A stretch of 64,000 nucleotides of DNA from Diphasiastrum complanatum (lineage: Eukaryota; Streptophyta; Lycopodiopsida; Lycopodiales; Lycopodiaceae), in assembly GCA_029204225.1 (NCBI GenBank), contig MU832653.1, positions 1-64,000 of the forward strand. Reading direction: 5' to 3'. The translations under genes and the position numbers were made by a program. Numbering within the stretch: the first letter of the stretch is position 1; every line of letters starts with the position of its first letter. Below the pieces are notes generated by a model. That model was not told the DNA's origin and searched no databases. It was given only the letters and a program-made list of their open reading frames with translations. This document shows, piece by piece, positions 13,398 through 24,296 of this stretch.

Positions 13398-13660
13398 TGT
13401 CAACAATCAGATATGCAACATCAAGCATTCACCATAAGCATTCACCTCAAGAAGGCGACAGAAGAACACGCACAATCACACTATCACTCTACAACATACT
13501 GAATGTAAAATGTACAAATAGACCTTGAACCCCTGATAGAGAGAGAAGACCTACGAGTAGACTAATAGACTACCCTACGGCTAATGACAGTTGGTCACAG
13601 CTGTCAGCATTAATGTACCTCGTAAACAGTAACAATGAAGTTTATCATTGATTTCTAACA
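13398..13660 (-). repeat. Copia B 5' LTR, 263 bp
   Basis: It runs from TGTCAACAATCAG next to the PBS to TTTCTAACA at the outer edge (TG...CA). The outer 30 bp are repeated at 8970-8999. Confidence 0.85.
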
Positions 13661-14185
13661 TGCAGAACACTCAAATACAACAATGAAAAGAAGAAGCAGT
13701 TCCAACAACAAGCAAATGCTGCCTCAACCAATCACTCGATCCAGCATGAAGAGGATGATGAAGCTGCCTTTATAACCAGGGCCAGAAATTTTTAGAATTC
13801 CTGGTACCTGGACTCTGGAGCAACTCAGCATATGACCCACCATCGGGACTGGTTCTAGAACTACAAGCCTTTCACCCATTATGAAGTTGTGCAACTTGGA
13901 GACAACTCAACTCATTCCATTGAAGGTGAAGGAACAATTAGGGTTGAATTTTAGAGAGGTGATGTTAAGTTGCTGTCCAATGTTTTATACATTCCGAAAC
14001 TTACCAAAAATCTGCTTTCTATAAGCAGAATCATTGATTCTGGTCGTAGGGTCGAATTCGATACACAAGGCTGCAATATTCTTGACAAGTCTAGGAAAGT
14101 CCTAGTTTATGATAGAAGATGTGGCTACCTTTACAAATTAAGTCATTGTTATTCTACTAGTAGTCAAGCTCTTATTTCTACTTCT
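13661..14185 (+). pseudogene. Copia A gag end and protease region (resumed after the nest)
   Basis: The plus strand picks up the Copia A polyprotein: a stretch with the protease signature YLDSGATQHMTHH (after correcting one stop), the downstream LLSNVLYIPKLTKNLLSISRIIDSG segment and the VEFDTQGC region. Several in-frame stops occur, again mostly at former tryptophans. The reading ends at about 14185, where it is abruptly joined to inverted Copia B-family sequence. Confidence 0.8.
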
Positions 14186-14937
14186 GTTTCTTGAAGCATT
14201 CATGCTCCCAGTGGCCAAGTTTGTTGCAGTACCTACAATTTCCAGGTTTATTTTGTCTTGAATAGCCGCGTCCTTGACCTCGGCCTTGATTCCAATTGGC
14301 TCGATTCGGACTATCATTGACTTGCTCATGAAATTGTTGAAATGATCCCCGGCTTGAGTTTCCTCCTCTCGATTGATACCTTCCACGGCCAAATCTTCCA
14401 CCTCGTCCTCTAACTGCAAGAGCTTGATCATAGCTCCTGTTACGATGATTCAAATTCTCTTGACGTTGCTCTTCTTGCAAAAGCAATCCACCTAGTTCTT
14501 CATAGGTTGGAAGATTTTCTCTTGTGGCTATACTCGTCACAAATATCTAATGTGACTCACTCAGACTATTCAATGTCAATTGCACGATCTCACGATCTTG
14601 TACTCGCTCTCCAACTGTTGCTAATTGGTCATGAATCTCTTTGATCTTCAGTATGTGATCGACAATAGTTGGACCATCATCCATCCACAATGTATGCAAC
14701 TTCGTCTTCAGAAATAGTATTCGAGATGTATTTGTCGTTTCAAACAATGCCTCAATGTATCCCACGCTTCTTTTGGTCCTTCTGAATCTGAAATATAGGG
14801 AATAATTGCATCTCTAACTGATAGGTTGATGACATTCTGGGCTTTTCGTTTTCTCCTATCAAATGTCCGTTGATCTTCAAGCAGTGACCAACAATCATAT
14901 CCGAACTCCATCCGAATTTATTCGCGTTCACTTCCAA
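14186..14937 (-). pseudogene. Second copy of Copia B-family gag (fragment)
   Basis: The minus strand carries the same gag as 11.6-12.4 kb with few differences, from the zinc knuckle (CRYCNKLGHWEHEC) back through the RGG-rich segment and UBN2 region to RTFDRRKRKAQNV. A one-base loss near 14752 shifts the frame inside the WDTL motif. Neither LTR is present, so it is a truncated piece inserted at or joined to the end of Copia A. Confidence 0.9.
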
Positions 14938-14947
14938 TTCTCATCAG

Positions 14948-14983
14948 TGGTATCAGAGCGAGCTTCTCAACTGGTATCAGAGC
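14948..14983 (+). other. Two tandem tRNA-iMet primer-binding sites
   Basis: TGGTATCAGAGC occurs at 14948-14959 and again at 14972-14983. The second copy continues as CAGGTT, giving a match of about 18 nt to the complement of the plant initiator tRNA-Met 3' end. A Gypsy gag fragment lies 240 bp downstream in the same orientation. Confidence 0.7.
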
Positions 14984-15219
14984 CAGGTTCACAGGCTCAT
15001 ATCTTTATGCTTTATTTAACTGTCACTTAGTACATTTAAGTACATAAGCCTCTACTTAGCTTTTCATCTTAGGCCACCAAAAGTGTCGCCTAACTAAGTC
15101 GAGAGTTCTTTGTATACCCGGATGTCCAACACATGGACTATCATGAATATACGAGAAAAAAATGATAGGAGCCTATAGGTTATAAATTCATGGTTGAATG
15201 TTTGGAATAAATATTTTTC

Positions 15220-15390
15220 GTGAATCAATTTTTCGAAAGGGAAAATTTGTCCACCGCCACTATGTTTCCGGATGGAAAAGCCTTAGCTTGGTGGAATGAT
15301 CTAGTAGCCAAGGGAAAGCAACCACTAACATGGGATGATTTTTGTATGGTATTCAAGGAATATTTTCGCAAATTGCATGTACTAGAATAC
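15220..15390 (+). pseudogene. Ty3/Gypsy gag fragment
   Basis: The short frame has the retrotransposon gag core pattern: ATMFPDGKALAWWNDLVAKG followed by TWDDFCMVFKEYFR, the LxGxAxxWW...W..F...F...F signature of Gypsy capsid proteins. About 55 residues are recognisable before similarity is lost. It is the only Gypsy coding remnant seen in the window. Confidence 0.8.
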
Positions 15391-15399
15391 AACTGTAGT

Positions 15400-18133
15400 T
15401 GTGGTTTTTTCAGTCGATTTCAAATAATCTATAACCGAGAAATAATTTAGTTTCAATGAAAACACTATGACCAAATCTGACGGACAAAAACTCAGTATGG
15501 TCAATTCACTAATCTAAATTCATTTCATAGATAACAAAAAAATTGAAATCTAAAATTTTCTTTAAAAAATTCGATTTTTAACAAATTTGAGTAACTCAAC
15601 AATTCTGACAAAAATATTGTTAGTACAAAAGAAAATCGACATAAAGAAATCAATATATTATTTGATTTTTGATGTCACCAATACAATGCCAGATTGGCAT
15701 GCAAAGCACATGGCATCAGTCATAAAACGTCATTTCAGAATTTTTTACTTGAAACTCACTTAGAATCCATTAGCCATTTTCACAGGTCTATGACAGAACC
15801 AAAGTACTTGCGGATAACCACTCAAAACAATTGTAGATCAACAGAATCATTAAGAGAATCGCCATGCAACTAATCTCCACAAGCACAATACACCAAAGTT
15901 GGGAAAAAGTAGACATGCATCAGAACATTTCAAAAAATTTGCAGATTTGAACTAAAAACTACCAAAACTTCTGACGATCATAACTTTGCTACAAGACATC
16001 AAATTGGTCTCTTTAAAGCATAGTACAAAGGGATATGAGTTAGCAAGATAATTGCCATATCATCATGCCACCTAGACTTCACATGTGTGAGCAATAAATG
16101 ATCAAAAAACCAGTAGGAGGGTGCACTTTTACTAGGAGCTTTTGTCAAAGAACCTATCCCAGTCCTACATCCATTCAATTAGAGGTTACAAGCACTCTTA
16201 TAATATTCATTAGAGGCATAGCAGCTTATAACAGGTCCAACAAGCAAGCATAGGCCCATATCAAGCAAGGGTAGCTTCTATGGAGGGCGACAACAAGCCA
16301 AAGCCCGGGAAATCGGTGCCTAAGCCTCCCACCACCAAATTGGGTGTATAAGGGCTCAAAATAGAGGCAATACTACCTAAATTTCAGCTTGTAAACAATT
16401 TTGAAGGTTTCTGATCCACTTTCAAGAGTTATTCATGCTCAAAAACAATAAAAAAATACACTAGCTTTTGACTTTTTGACGCCCTTAATGGTGATTAGCC
16501 CCAACCAAACTTTATTACAGCCCCTGAAAAGCTTCATCGCACACTCGAAAATGTGAATGCAAATTTTTATACAAGGAATTTAGGAAAAACTCCCAAATCA
16601 GTGAAAAAACCATTAAAAAAACCTTGTTTTTTAATCTTTTATTTTTCGTCTTTTTTGGCATGATCTAGTGGTTCTAATCCACAAGCAAGTGCAATCAGGC
16701 CTAATATACTATAATTCGATTACTTTCGTGCACAAAAAGTTTTTATTCTGCCAGAATCATAGCTCTTACTACCATTTCTAGGAATTTTTTGTTAAAAAAC
16801 AAGCAATTTTTGGACTAACATAGGGTAGAATCGTAGACCTTGCAGATTTTTGGCATGCAATCCTTAAATCAGCATTTAATGACTCCAAACCGAAGGTACA
16901 CTTGCTAGAAATTCAGATCTACCATAAGTTATGAGATATACAAGTAAACTGACAAAGAACCATCATAAATAGCTAAAATTGACAATCACTCATTCTGCTA
17001 TGGAGAAAGCCAATATCAGATGGAACTCCACCAGGAAGAGGAAACGGATTGATCTCCACCAAAGTGTCGACAAAAAGCCTCATAGCTCCAATCCCTTCAA
17101 TCTTTGTAAGCCTTGTTGTGATACCACTGTAAGGAGAAGCACCTCCAAGATCCTGCTTACAAGACACACACAAAGGAATGACAATGGAGCCAAACCACCC
17201 AACCATGTAGATGCATCTCTCCTGTGCTAGGGAATAGGATGCAGGTGTAGAGAGAGTAACTTGGCAATGAAAATTCACAATAAAAATGGTAATAGGGCGA
17301 GTCCCCACTAGGATATATTGACTAAGCGTCTCCTATGCATGTGCCCATGCAAGCCAAGAATATTCCCAGAAGCAATTTTCATTGCTATTGATCCTCTACA
17401 CATGCCTATAGTCGTCCAACCCATGCAATAGCTCCACACGTCACAATATTTGTAACTAGGTCTTTACAAGGTTATTAATTACAATACTAGCCTAGTTCAA
17501 AATAACAAGGCGTAACCAATAATCTCGAGTACAAGAGTATCGTGTTTCCAAGTCTAGGACTATGCCGAATCCTATATACAGGACATGGACACAACACTAT
17601 CATATGTTCCTTACACAATTTTTTTTTGGATTGAACTTCTAATGTTTCAAGATAATTACATGTGGCAATAGCTTTGATACTATTGTTATAGTCATCTAAG
17701 ATCAACCTTACAGTAAAGGTAACATCAGTCTAACCACTCATCCACGAAGTACATCCATAGTCACCGCCATGCCATGATAATTACTATGACATTAACAAGT
17801 CCACCCATCCACGAGTTAGAGACTCTGTACAAATACTAGTGTTTCATTCAAAGACATTATAGGCATAAGAATATTGCCTAGGACTAATGGTGACCAAACA
17901 CATTCATTCAAGCGTGTGTTGCCATATTAAGCCACAAAAATGGTGCATGCTAGCATAATTAATTTGGGCTTTTGTATGCAATTTGTAAAAGTATCATGTG
18001 GAGCATGAGATAGTAGCTATGATTTACTATATGGATGATAGAAATATTTCGACCTAACCCTACCACTTTTTGACATATTGAGTATATCATCACTTCTATG
18101 CTCTAGTTCCTTTAGTATCTAGTAGAGAGATTA
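15400..18133. other. No recognised gene
   Basis: AT-rich sequence without family similarity. A 111-codon minus-strand frame (16973-17308) and a short plus-strand start at about 16279 were examined; neither shows known motifs, and both are probably chance frames or old repeat remnants. Confidence 0.35.
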
Positions 18134-18654
18134 GGATGTGTAGCGCAGGCATCCCAAAGGGAGCCGGGAACCACGACTTAGCTTCCCAGCCTTCAACTCT
18201 TGCCATCCAAACCCACTTGACATACAAGCAGCCAACTCGCCAACAACGATCAGACTTAACCAACTTGAAGTTCCGCAAACCAACATTGAGATCCAACCTG
18301 GCGCCATGCCAGATCGGGGGTCCCGACGTGGGTGACTTCCCTCCAAGCAAGCCGCCCGACATACATCAAACTTAACCAACTCGAAGCTTCGTTACAAACG
18401 AGTAACATCCATTCCAAGCAAGCGGTCTGACTTACATCAGACTTAACCAACTGATAGCTTCGTCACGAGCGCTGGAAGTCAACCTGGCGCCATGCCAGAC
18501 TGGACAGCCATAAACAGGTAACATCCACCCAAGCAAGCCATCCAACTCAGCCGACAGGTTAGAGCCCGTTCCCCAAGAGCTTAACCCATTCACGTTCATG
18601 CAAGGAACACTCAGAACCACAAGCCGCGACATATATGGAAACAACCAGTTCCTG

Positions 18655-18735
18655 GACCAAATGGTCCTGACAGCATACCGTTGGCGCCACGGACCGAATG
18701 GTCCCGACGGCATACCGCTGGCGTCCCGGGATACG
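18655..18735. repeat. About 40-bp tandem duplication inside R1
   Basis: The segment with AATGGTCC, GACGGCATACCG and TGGCG is present twice in a row, here and in the R1 copy at 58.88-58.95 kb. Confidence 0.7.
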
Positions 18736-19210
18736 ACCCTCAGCTATGTGCCAAGTTAAAAATTTTGAAAGCGGCCTTACAACTGGCGCTTTTACCGAAC
18801 ACTGAAACCCAGAAGGTAATCAGAGTCAGTTTGAGGAAAATCCCACTTTATTTATAAATCTGAGAAGGTTATATTTCAAGTGTGTGACCGACCCTAGTCT
18901 CCGGGGCGCTAGCATGCCAAGGCGAGAGCCATGACAACATTCCAGCAAGGGAGGCTGAGACTGCACTCCCCTATAGTATTGGTGTGATTCGGCACCCCCC
19001 CTCATACCAAGCACTCTACCCAAGCTGGTAAAGCACGTTTTTCTCTCTCTAGGATTTTTTCTTTCTAGAAAGTCATTTTCTCTCTCTAGATTTTATTGAT
19101 CCCCAGGCTTCCTTTAATCATGCCTAGATCGTGTGAGGTGATTGCACATCGATCTGAGCTCTCTGGACTTCGCTAGAACCGATCAAAGATTTTCAGCCAT
19201 AGGAACTTGG

Positions 19211-19320
19211 CGCCGGCTGGATTCTGGTCACAGTGGCGCCGGGAGCGGCGCCGGCGCCGTTGGCGCCGGGAGCAGCAGGGGTGCTGCTGGCGCCGGGGAC
19301 ATAGCTGGCGCCGATGGCGT
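19211..19320. repeat. GGCGCC-rich tract of R1
   Basis: The self-complementary hexamer GGCGCC recurs about every 10-20 bp, mixed with GGGAGC and GCTGCT spacers, in an otherwise AT-rich window. The same tract appears in the R1 copies at 59.43-59.50 and 62.83-62.91 kb, with unit losses. Confidence 0.85.
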
Positions 19321-19439
19321 CGGAAGTAAAGCTTGTAAAGGTAGCTTTACAACAGGATGGGGTGTTAGAATAGATAAGTCCAATTTATCTAAACACTTGA
19401 CGTAGTATTACCATTTTTAGTAGTTTGGTATACGGACTA

Positions 19440-19540
19440 GGTATTCGTGATGCGGAGGTGGGCTACCGGCTATAGCACTCCGAGCCGCTGGAGCGGCGAG
19501 GGTGGCTACAGCAGTAGCCCACCGTCGGATCACGAATACC
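19440..19540. repeat. 101-nt near-perfect fold-back
   Basis: The left arm GGTATTCGTGATGCGGAGGT and the following GGGCTAC match the reverse complement of the right arm, which ends GTCGGATCACGAATACC. Pairing continues with few mismatches to the centre, where CCGCT-GG-AGCGG forms the tip. The whole segment can fold into one hairpin with arms of about 50 nt. Confidence 0.85.
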
Positions 19541-19542
19541 AG

Positions 19543-19672
19543 ACATAGCAGTTGTGATCCAATGGTGCAGATTAATTGCGTTTTCAAATCTCTGCTATGA
19601 CTCAGAACGTGGCTCTTCATATCCAACCGGATGATGCCATGTGTCCGATATGACTCCTCACAACTGCTATGT
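19543..19672. repeat. Second inverted repeat beside the fold-back
   Basis: ACATAGCAGTTGTGA (from about 19543) is matched by its exact reverse complement TCACAACTGCTATGT (about 19657-19671), 15 bp with a loop of about 100 nt. Confidence 0.75.
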
Positions 19673-19783
19673 TGCTTTACTTGTACTGTATACGTCAATA
19701 GGTGGATAGAGTCGGTACATACATCCCGTAATGGGGACGAACTACCATGCAACCGTACCGCCCCCCGCCCCCAAACAGATGAG

Positions 19784-19794
19784 ACTATATATAT
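19784..19794 (+). promoter_or_regulatory. TATA-like element in LTR 19363-19883
   Basis: CTATATATAT sits about 90 bp before the LTR 3' end and 100 bp before the primer site. The call rests on motif and position. Confidence 0.45.
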
Positions 19795-19990
19795 GTACAT
19801 TCTTATCTCTTTGATGAATACAATTTGTGAAATATTGTCTAGGTTTTGGTGTGCTCTCTCCTTCTTTTGATGAATGTAACTCATGTGTCAGAGCCTGGCT
19901 TGGAGCCGAATTCTTGGAGAGTTTGAAGAATTGTTACTTGGTTGATTGAGCACAAGCGATTTGTAACACAAATCTTTGCTTCGAATTGTA

Positions 19991-20032
<42 letters not shown>
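19991..20032. repeat. (GA)n microsatellite
   Basis: A run of about 21 GA units lies in the leader-like region after the LTR. Confidence 0.95.
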
Positions 20033-20033
<1 letters not shown>

Positions 20034-20038
<5 letters not shown>

Positions 20039-22697
20039 TTAGTTTGCAAAAATTGAGAAATTTGCAAGCTTTCCAACCTTATTCAAGCGAAACACAGGTT
20101 TTCCAACAAAGAAACAGATCGTTTGCCATCAATATTGCAGTAAATGGCGTACCGTTAATTACATCACAGAGTAAGAAAAGGGCGACCTATATGAAGCACG
20201 AATTTGCTACCAAAATCCTTGAGGAAGGTGATAAGAAGACCAAGAATTCCAATTCCTTGACAGCCAGGGTTTGAGGTGGGAAAATCACTGTTTTCTCTCC
20301 ATAAAGAATCGTTTTGGGTGCGGTAAAAGCACGAACAAGGGCACCCTACCAGTCCAACCAGATCTGCAGAAGGTCGTGGGAGGCCGCCGAGAGAAGAGAG
20401 AGCAGGACAAATCTGCAGGAGGGTGCAGAAACCCCAGCCATAGCCATAAAGCTTGGCTAAGCAGTTGTAGGAGAAGACAGGAGAGAGCGCGGCCTTGAAT
20501 GGCCCTCCACCATTAAATTCCAAGAAAGAAGTCTTTTTTTAAGAATTGAAGGGACCTGAAGTTCAAATCAAAACTTAAACTTCATTAAAAAATCTCAAGG
20601 TGAAATGGACCCTGAAATTCAAATTCACTTGAAGGGTGGGTTTTTGGGGCATGTTTTGGGGGAAATGTCTGATGTTCATAGTGCGATAAACGGATGTTCC
20701 GTGTTCATGTTCAAAGATTTCCTGTCTCTTTTCAGATTCTTGTTCTTCTAAAACTGATACATTTCAAGAGATTTACGCAACATGAAAGAGGTTTCGATTT
20801 ATGTCCCAATCAATTTATCGTAAATGATAGTTTACAGCAACAATTTTATTTGCAACCATTGTTGGAAGTGATTTCCAATTTCCATAATCATTAGGAGGAA
20901 GGCATTAATTGAAGAGGCTGCACACAACACATAATAGGCATGAGTTCTTTAATTCCCTGTGGTCACCTTTCACGCAATAACTCAATAGATTTTTGTGCGG
21001 ACTTTACCAACTACCTGTACCTTTACTCTAAACTGTTTTTTTGCTTGTCCCCTGATCAAAACCAAATTGTAAGCCGAATATCTCATAGTTGCTAGGCGAT
21101 TTCAATTGGAAAGATTGATATGAATTTGAAATTTCTTCAGAATTTTGGATCAAGTTGTAGCAAAGCAAATGAAAAAAATCCTGGAATTCCGAAACAAAAC
21201 TCCGAAAATCCAAAAATATGATACTTGCACCTGCAGTTGAGCAGATTCCTTACATCAACCAGATTGTTGTCATCTACCTGTCCCTTGATACTATTCCATG
21301 CCCATGTTCTCTAAGGACATTAGTCTCCAAAAACCTATCTATGAGACCAGTAAGGTCTTTCAAAGTCCCTATTCTAGATGCTCTAAGAGTTGAGGGATGC
21401 TGGAGGTGGATGCATCTTCAGATTCTAAGTTTCTAGTGAGATGGGTACCTTTATCTTGAGTCTGAAAAAACTTGGTGCTCCTGTCTTTTGCCATATGCTT
21501 CCTTATCTCTGACCTGGAGTTGGACAATGGATTGTTGCTTCTAAATGCAGTTTCAGGTGTAATTTAAGGACTTGCAAGTTTAGTGTAATGCTCGTTGCCA
21601 TCTTCGCACAGATTGTAAGGGGCTTAGCTCTGGAGCTTCGTCCATCTGTTCTAGAACTTGTTTCGATTGCCACAAACTAGACCGAAAGCTACCTTAGGGG
21701 CTGATTGGATTGAGAGGTGGTGCAGACGTGAGCATATTTTTTCTTGATTGGATTTGGGTTTGGCTGGAATGGCTAGGTAAGAGGCTTCATAAATCAGCTA
21801 TGCAAAGGCAAAGTACACATTTGCTAGATGCCAAGCTCCTTACTCGCTTCTCGGTTGCCATTGACAACAAAGGCACGTTGCGCAATTTGGTTGACAGATA
21901 AAGCACCTTCAATTTTCTTACTCATGGAAGCTGCAAATCCAGCCCCAGAGATGTGTTCGTCTTTCTATGTGCTTGGCACACAGCCCATTTCATTGCCACT
22001 ACAACTTCTGTTTTCAGTGCACATACCTATATCAAATATATCAACAATGATATCTTTGATTCCTTGCCTTCGTCTCTTACATATGCAAACCTTTACCTAC
22101 AATGTCTGCTGTGATTTTGCTCACGAACTGCCGCTCTATAATGCATAAACATGTTCAAGGAAGACGTTGTCTGGTTTTTTCCCTTGGTAATTCATAGTAC
22201 ATAGAAAGTCTATTTATAGACCTTATGCATACTTGAGTCAAAAGAAAACATGTGGTTTTGAATTTAGATTACCAATTCAACAGTCATGATTCATGTGTTT
22301 TGATTACAGATACTGTGTGTTGCTTTCAGTCCAATCAAGAATATGTCTTTTTTTAAGCATACGATGCTAATTTCTGATACGCGATTGCTTGTGGTACAAA
22401 GCAGATGCATTTGTTCATGTGTTTGAAGCATGTTTCGCTATAACGTGTAACTTTATTCTTGTTATTGAATGATTAAAACTAGTAACTATTTTGTTCGACG
22501 AAAAAAACCACGTTTTTACCCAGACATTTTCAGATACCGTAAAAAAACATGCTAAAATAACTAGCCCATGGTTTCCGATATGATTGTGGTTCTTCTATAC
22601 AAATAATGTGCTGTGAAATTGGACCGTTGCTTGATACCGAGTGCTTGGTTGGTATTTGTTCTATGCCAACTGCAAACTTTTCTTTTGTGTCATGTAG
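20034..22697. other. No recognised gene; unknown open frames
   Basis: Several frames of 60-120 codons exist on both strands (for example 20044-20274 plus and 20164-20523 minus), but none shows a domain, and the two strands overlap. Part is presumably the body of the LTR element starting at 19363; part near 22.4-22.7 kb may be the 5' end of the Helentron. Confidence 0.3.
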
Positions 22698-22770
22698 ATG
22701 GAGTCAGTTGAAAAACACGATTCCGATATGTTCGATGTTAGTCTCATGTCCGTAGACGACGTTATTGATG
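22698..22770 (+). other. Exon-like or Helentron-leader open segment
   Basis: After TGTAG, an ATG opens 24 acidic codons (MESVEKHDSDMFDVSLMSVD and on) that end exactly at G|GTAAGT, a consensus 5' splice site. LTR element D inserted 30 bp downstream, and Helentron Rep coding sequence starts beyond it. It may be the first exon or leader peptide of the Helentron, or chance; no similarity was recognised. Confidence 0.25.
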
Positions 22771-22805
22771 GTAAGTAGACAATACTGTGTTCATAATGTG
22801 AATTA

Positions 22806-23503
22806 TGTTAAAATTTCACAATTCTAGCTTGACCATTATGGTCATATGGCTTGTAAATTGTTTATGGTCATGTTGTGGCTTGTCACACGTGCCAAATAGC
22901 ATAGGATACTCTTTGTAAGTCTCATTCCTAACCTAGCATAGGAGTGGCACCTTTGGAGTGAGTCCAAATAGTGCTTTGATAAGCTAGAGAGAAAATAAGA
23001 GCTAAAAATAGCATGTTTTTCATTGTTTTGGGATCTCGAGATCTTGACCCCAAGTTAGGGTGGATCCAATGACCTATTAGGTTAGATGTTAGGGTTATGG
23101 TATGATAAGTTCAGAGGTGCCCTAATATGCTCAGATCTGAGCTTGAAAAGTATAAATGTATGATGGGATTTCCATCCAAATATCAAGAAAAATCGAGTTT
23201 TTCCACTTCTATCATCATTGTCTTTTGGTGGCGAGTTCTAGCTATTGGATGTGAGTGTTTTTATGCATTGATTGCTTGGATTGGAAGGTACTGAACTTGT
23301 TTACAGGTCTGAGAAGCTTTCTGTACTTTACTTTGGTTCATTTGATCAAATCTATGTGCCTAATGTGGAGTTAAATGCCAAATTTGCTAGTTTTGGTAAC
23401 TAGTCTTGAGTCTAGCTCATAGTTTGGATCTAGATCTTTTATTTGTGCATCCTCCATCATTTTTAGGATTTTTTGGGATTCATTTTGCTGTAAAATTTTG
23501 TCA
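22806..23503 (+). repeat. Element D 5' LTR
   Basis: It begins TGTTAAAATTTCACAATTC and ends GTAAAATTTTGTCA. The outermost bases form a short inverted repeat, TGTTAAAATTT versus AAATTTTGTCA. Confidence 0.95.
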
Positions 23504-23515
23504 TGGTATCAGAGC
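23504..23515 (+). other. Element D primer-binding site
   Basis: TGGTATCAGAGC is a perfect 12-nt match to the initiator tRNA-Met primer and abuts the LTR without a spacer. Confidence 0.95.
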
Positions 23516-24296
23516 CTAATCAAAAGTGAGCTTTAGATTTGATTTTCTCAAGCTTTGATTCTAGATTTGAGTAGTATTAGCTTTGCTCTTGCTACTAGTT
23601 GCTAATCTAGTGATTGTACCTTCAAATTTGGTTTCATTTGAGTGATAATAGATCAAAAGGAAATTGTTTTGCTGAGTTATAGCTGCAGGAACCGAGATTG
23701 ACCCATTTCCATTCAACCAAACCAAATTAGAAAGTTCTTATGAGTTGATTCTTGGAGTACATGTCTCCTAGTAGAGATTTTCATAAGGATTTGAATGCCA
23801 CCACTCTTTAGAAGTTTGGATCAGCCATTTGAGAGCTTAATTAGGTCGTTCTTAGGCTTCTTAAAGTCCTAAAATACAGCTTTTAGGTTCATATCACGTG
23901 TTTTGATGAGTTTTCATCTAGAAATGCAAAACTAGTGAAAATTGTGTTTTTATTCCACTCGGTTTTGGATAGGTTTGTGATTGAATATGTCAATGTGATT
24001 CAACCTGAATTTAAGAGGCTTTATTTGTAAGACATTTGTGTGTTATAAAGTGCTTTTGGTTCAGTATAGGTGGATTCACCCTTCTTGTAAAGTCGAGATC
24101 AAGGAGGAGACTACTTTGATCAAATCTATAGTAAGTTTGGATCTAGAAGATAGATCAAGCTCAAGATCACCTTAGATCTTGTTGAGAAATCAGAGAGTGA
24201 TTCATCTCAGGTCCCAAAGAGAGTGGGATAGCTAGTAGTGATCATATCTTGTACAATCTATCTTGTTTCTTTGAATCTATCTCCTTATCATTGAAG

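Larger units (their letters stand above)
8970..13660 (-). mobile_element. Nested Copia B (minus strand), internally deleted
   Basis: The element sits inside Copia A, whose reading is interrupted at 8969 and resumes at 13661. Read on the minus strand it has a 263-bp 5' LTR (13398-13660), PBS (13386-13397), leader with tandem repeats, gag, zinc knuckle, protease, integrase, reverse transcriptase, the start of RNase H, a purine tract and the last 30 bp of the 3' LTR. Several frameshifts, an in-frame stop in gag, loss of the integrase core, loss of most of RNase H and loss of nearly the whole 3' LTR make it non-functional. Confidence 0.85.
18134..19359 (-). mobile_element. Solo LTR 'R1' with GGATG target duplication
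   Basis: The LTR runs from TGTAGCGCAGGC (18139) to TTTACAACA (19354), 1216 bp, TG...CA, flanked by the 5-bp direct repeat GGATG (18134-18138 and 19355-19359). No primer site or polypurine tract adjoins it, so it is a solo LTR. Its orientation is inferred from another copy at 61.1-61.7 kb, where the TGTAGCGC end (inverted) is followed by a primer site. The right part (19211-19320) is a tract rich in GGCGCC. Further copies lie at 58362-59502 and 62288-62935. Confidence 0.85.
19363..19883 (+). mobile_element. Probable 5' LTR of another LTR element
   Basis: It begins TGTTAGAATAG and ends TGTAACTCA, followed at once by TGTGTCAGAGCCTGGC (19884-), a degraded match to the initiator tRNA-Met primer site. 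A TATA-like CTATATATAT lies at 19784-19794, about 90 bp before the LTR end, as expected for an LTR promoter. No second LTR was found, so the boundaries are inferred. The U3 part contains a large fold-back. Confidence 0.55.

Noticed and set aside
16973-17308. 111-codon minus-strand frame
   Set aside because: No recognised motif, no supporting splice structure, and an overlapping plus-strand frame of similar quality.
18136-18713. Overlapping frames in the R1 LTR and its copies
   Set aside because: Open on both strands and not conserved in frame between R1 copies; this is LTR sequence.
19417-19884. 155-codon minus-strand frame
   Set aside because: It runs antisense through a probable LTR and the fold-back, which explains its Ala/Pro-rich end; no domain seen.
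20164-20523. 119-codon minus frame and 76-codon plus frame at 20044-20274
   Set aside because: Both overlap and neither shows a domain or codon-usage evidence.
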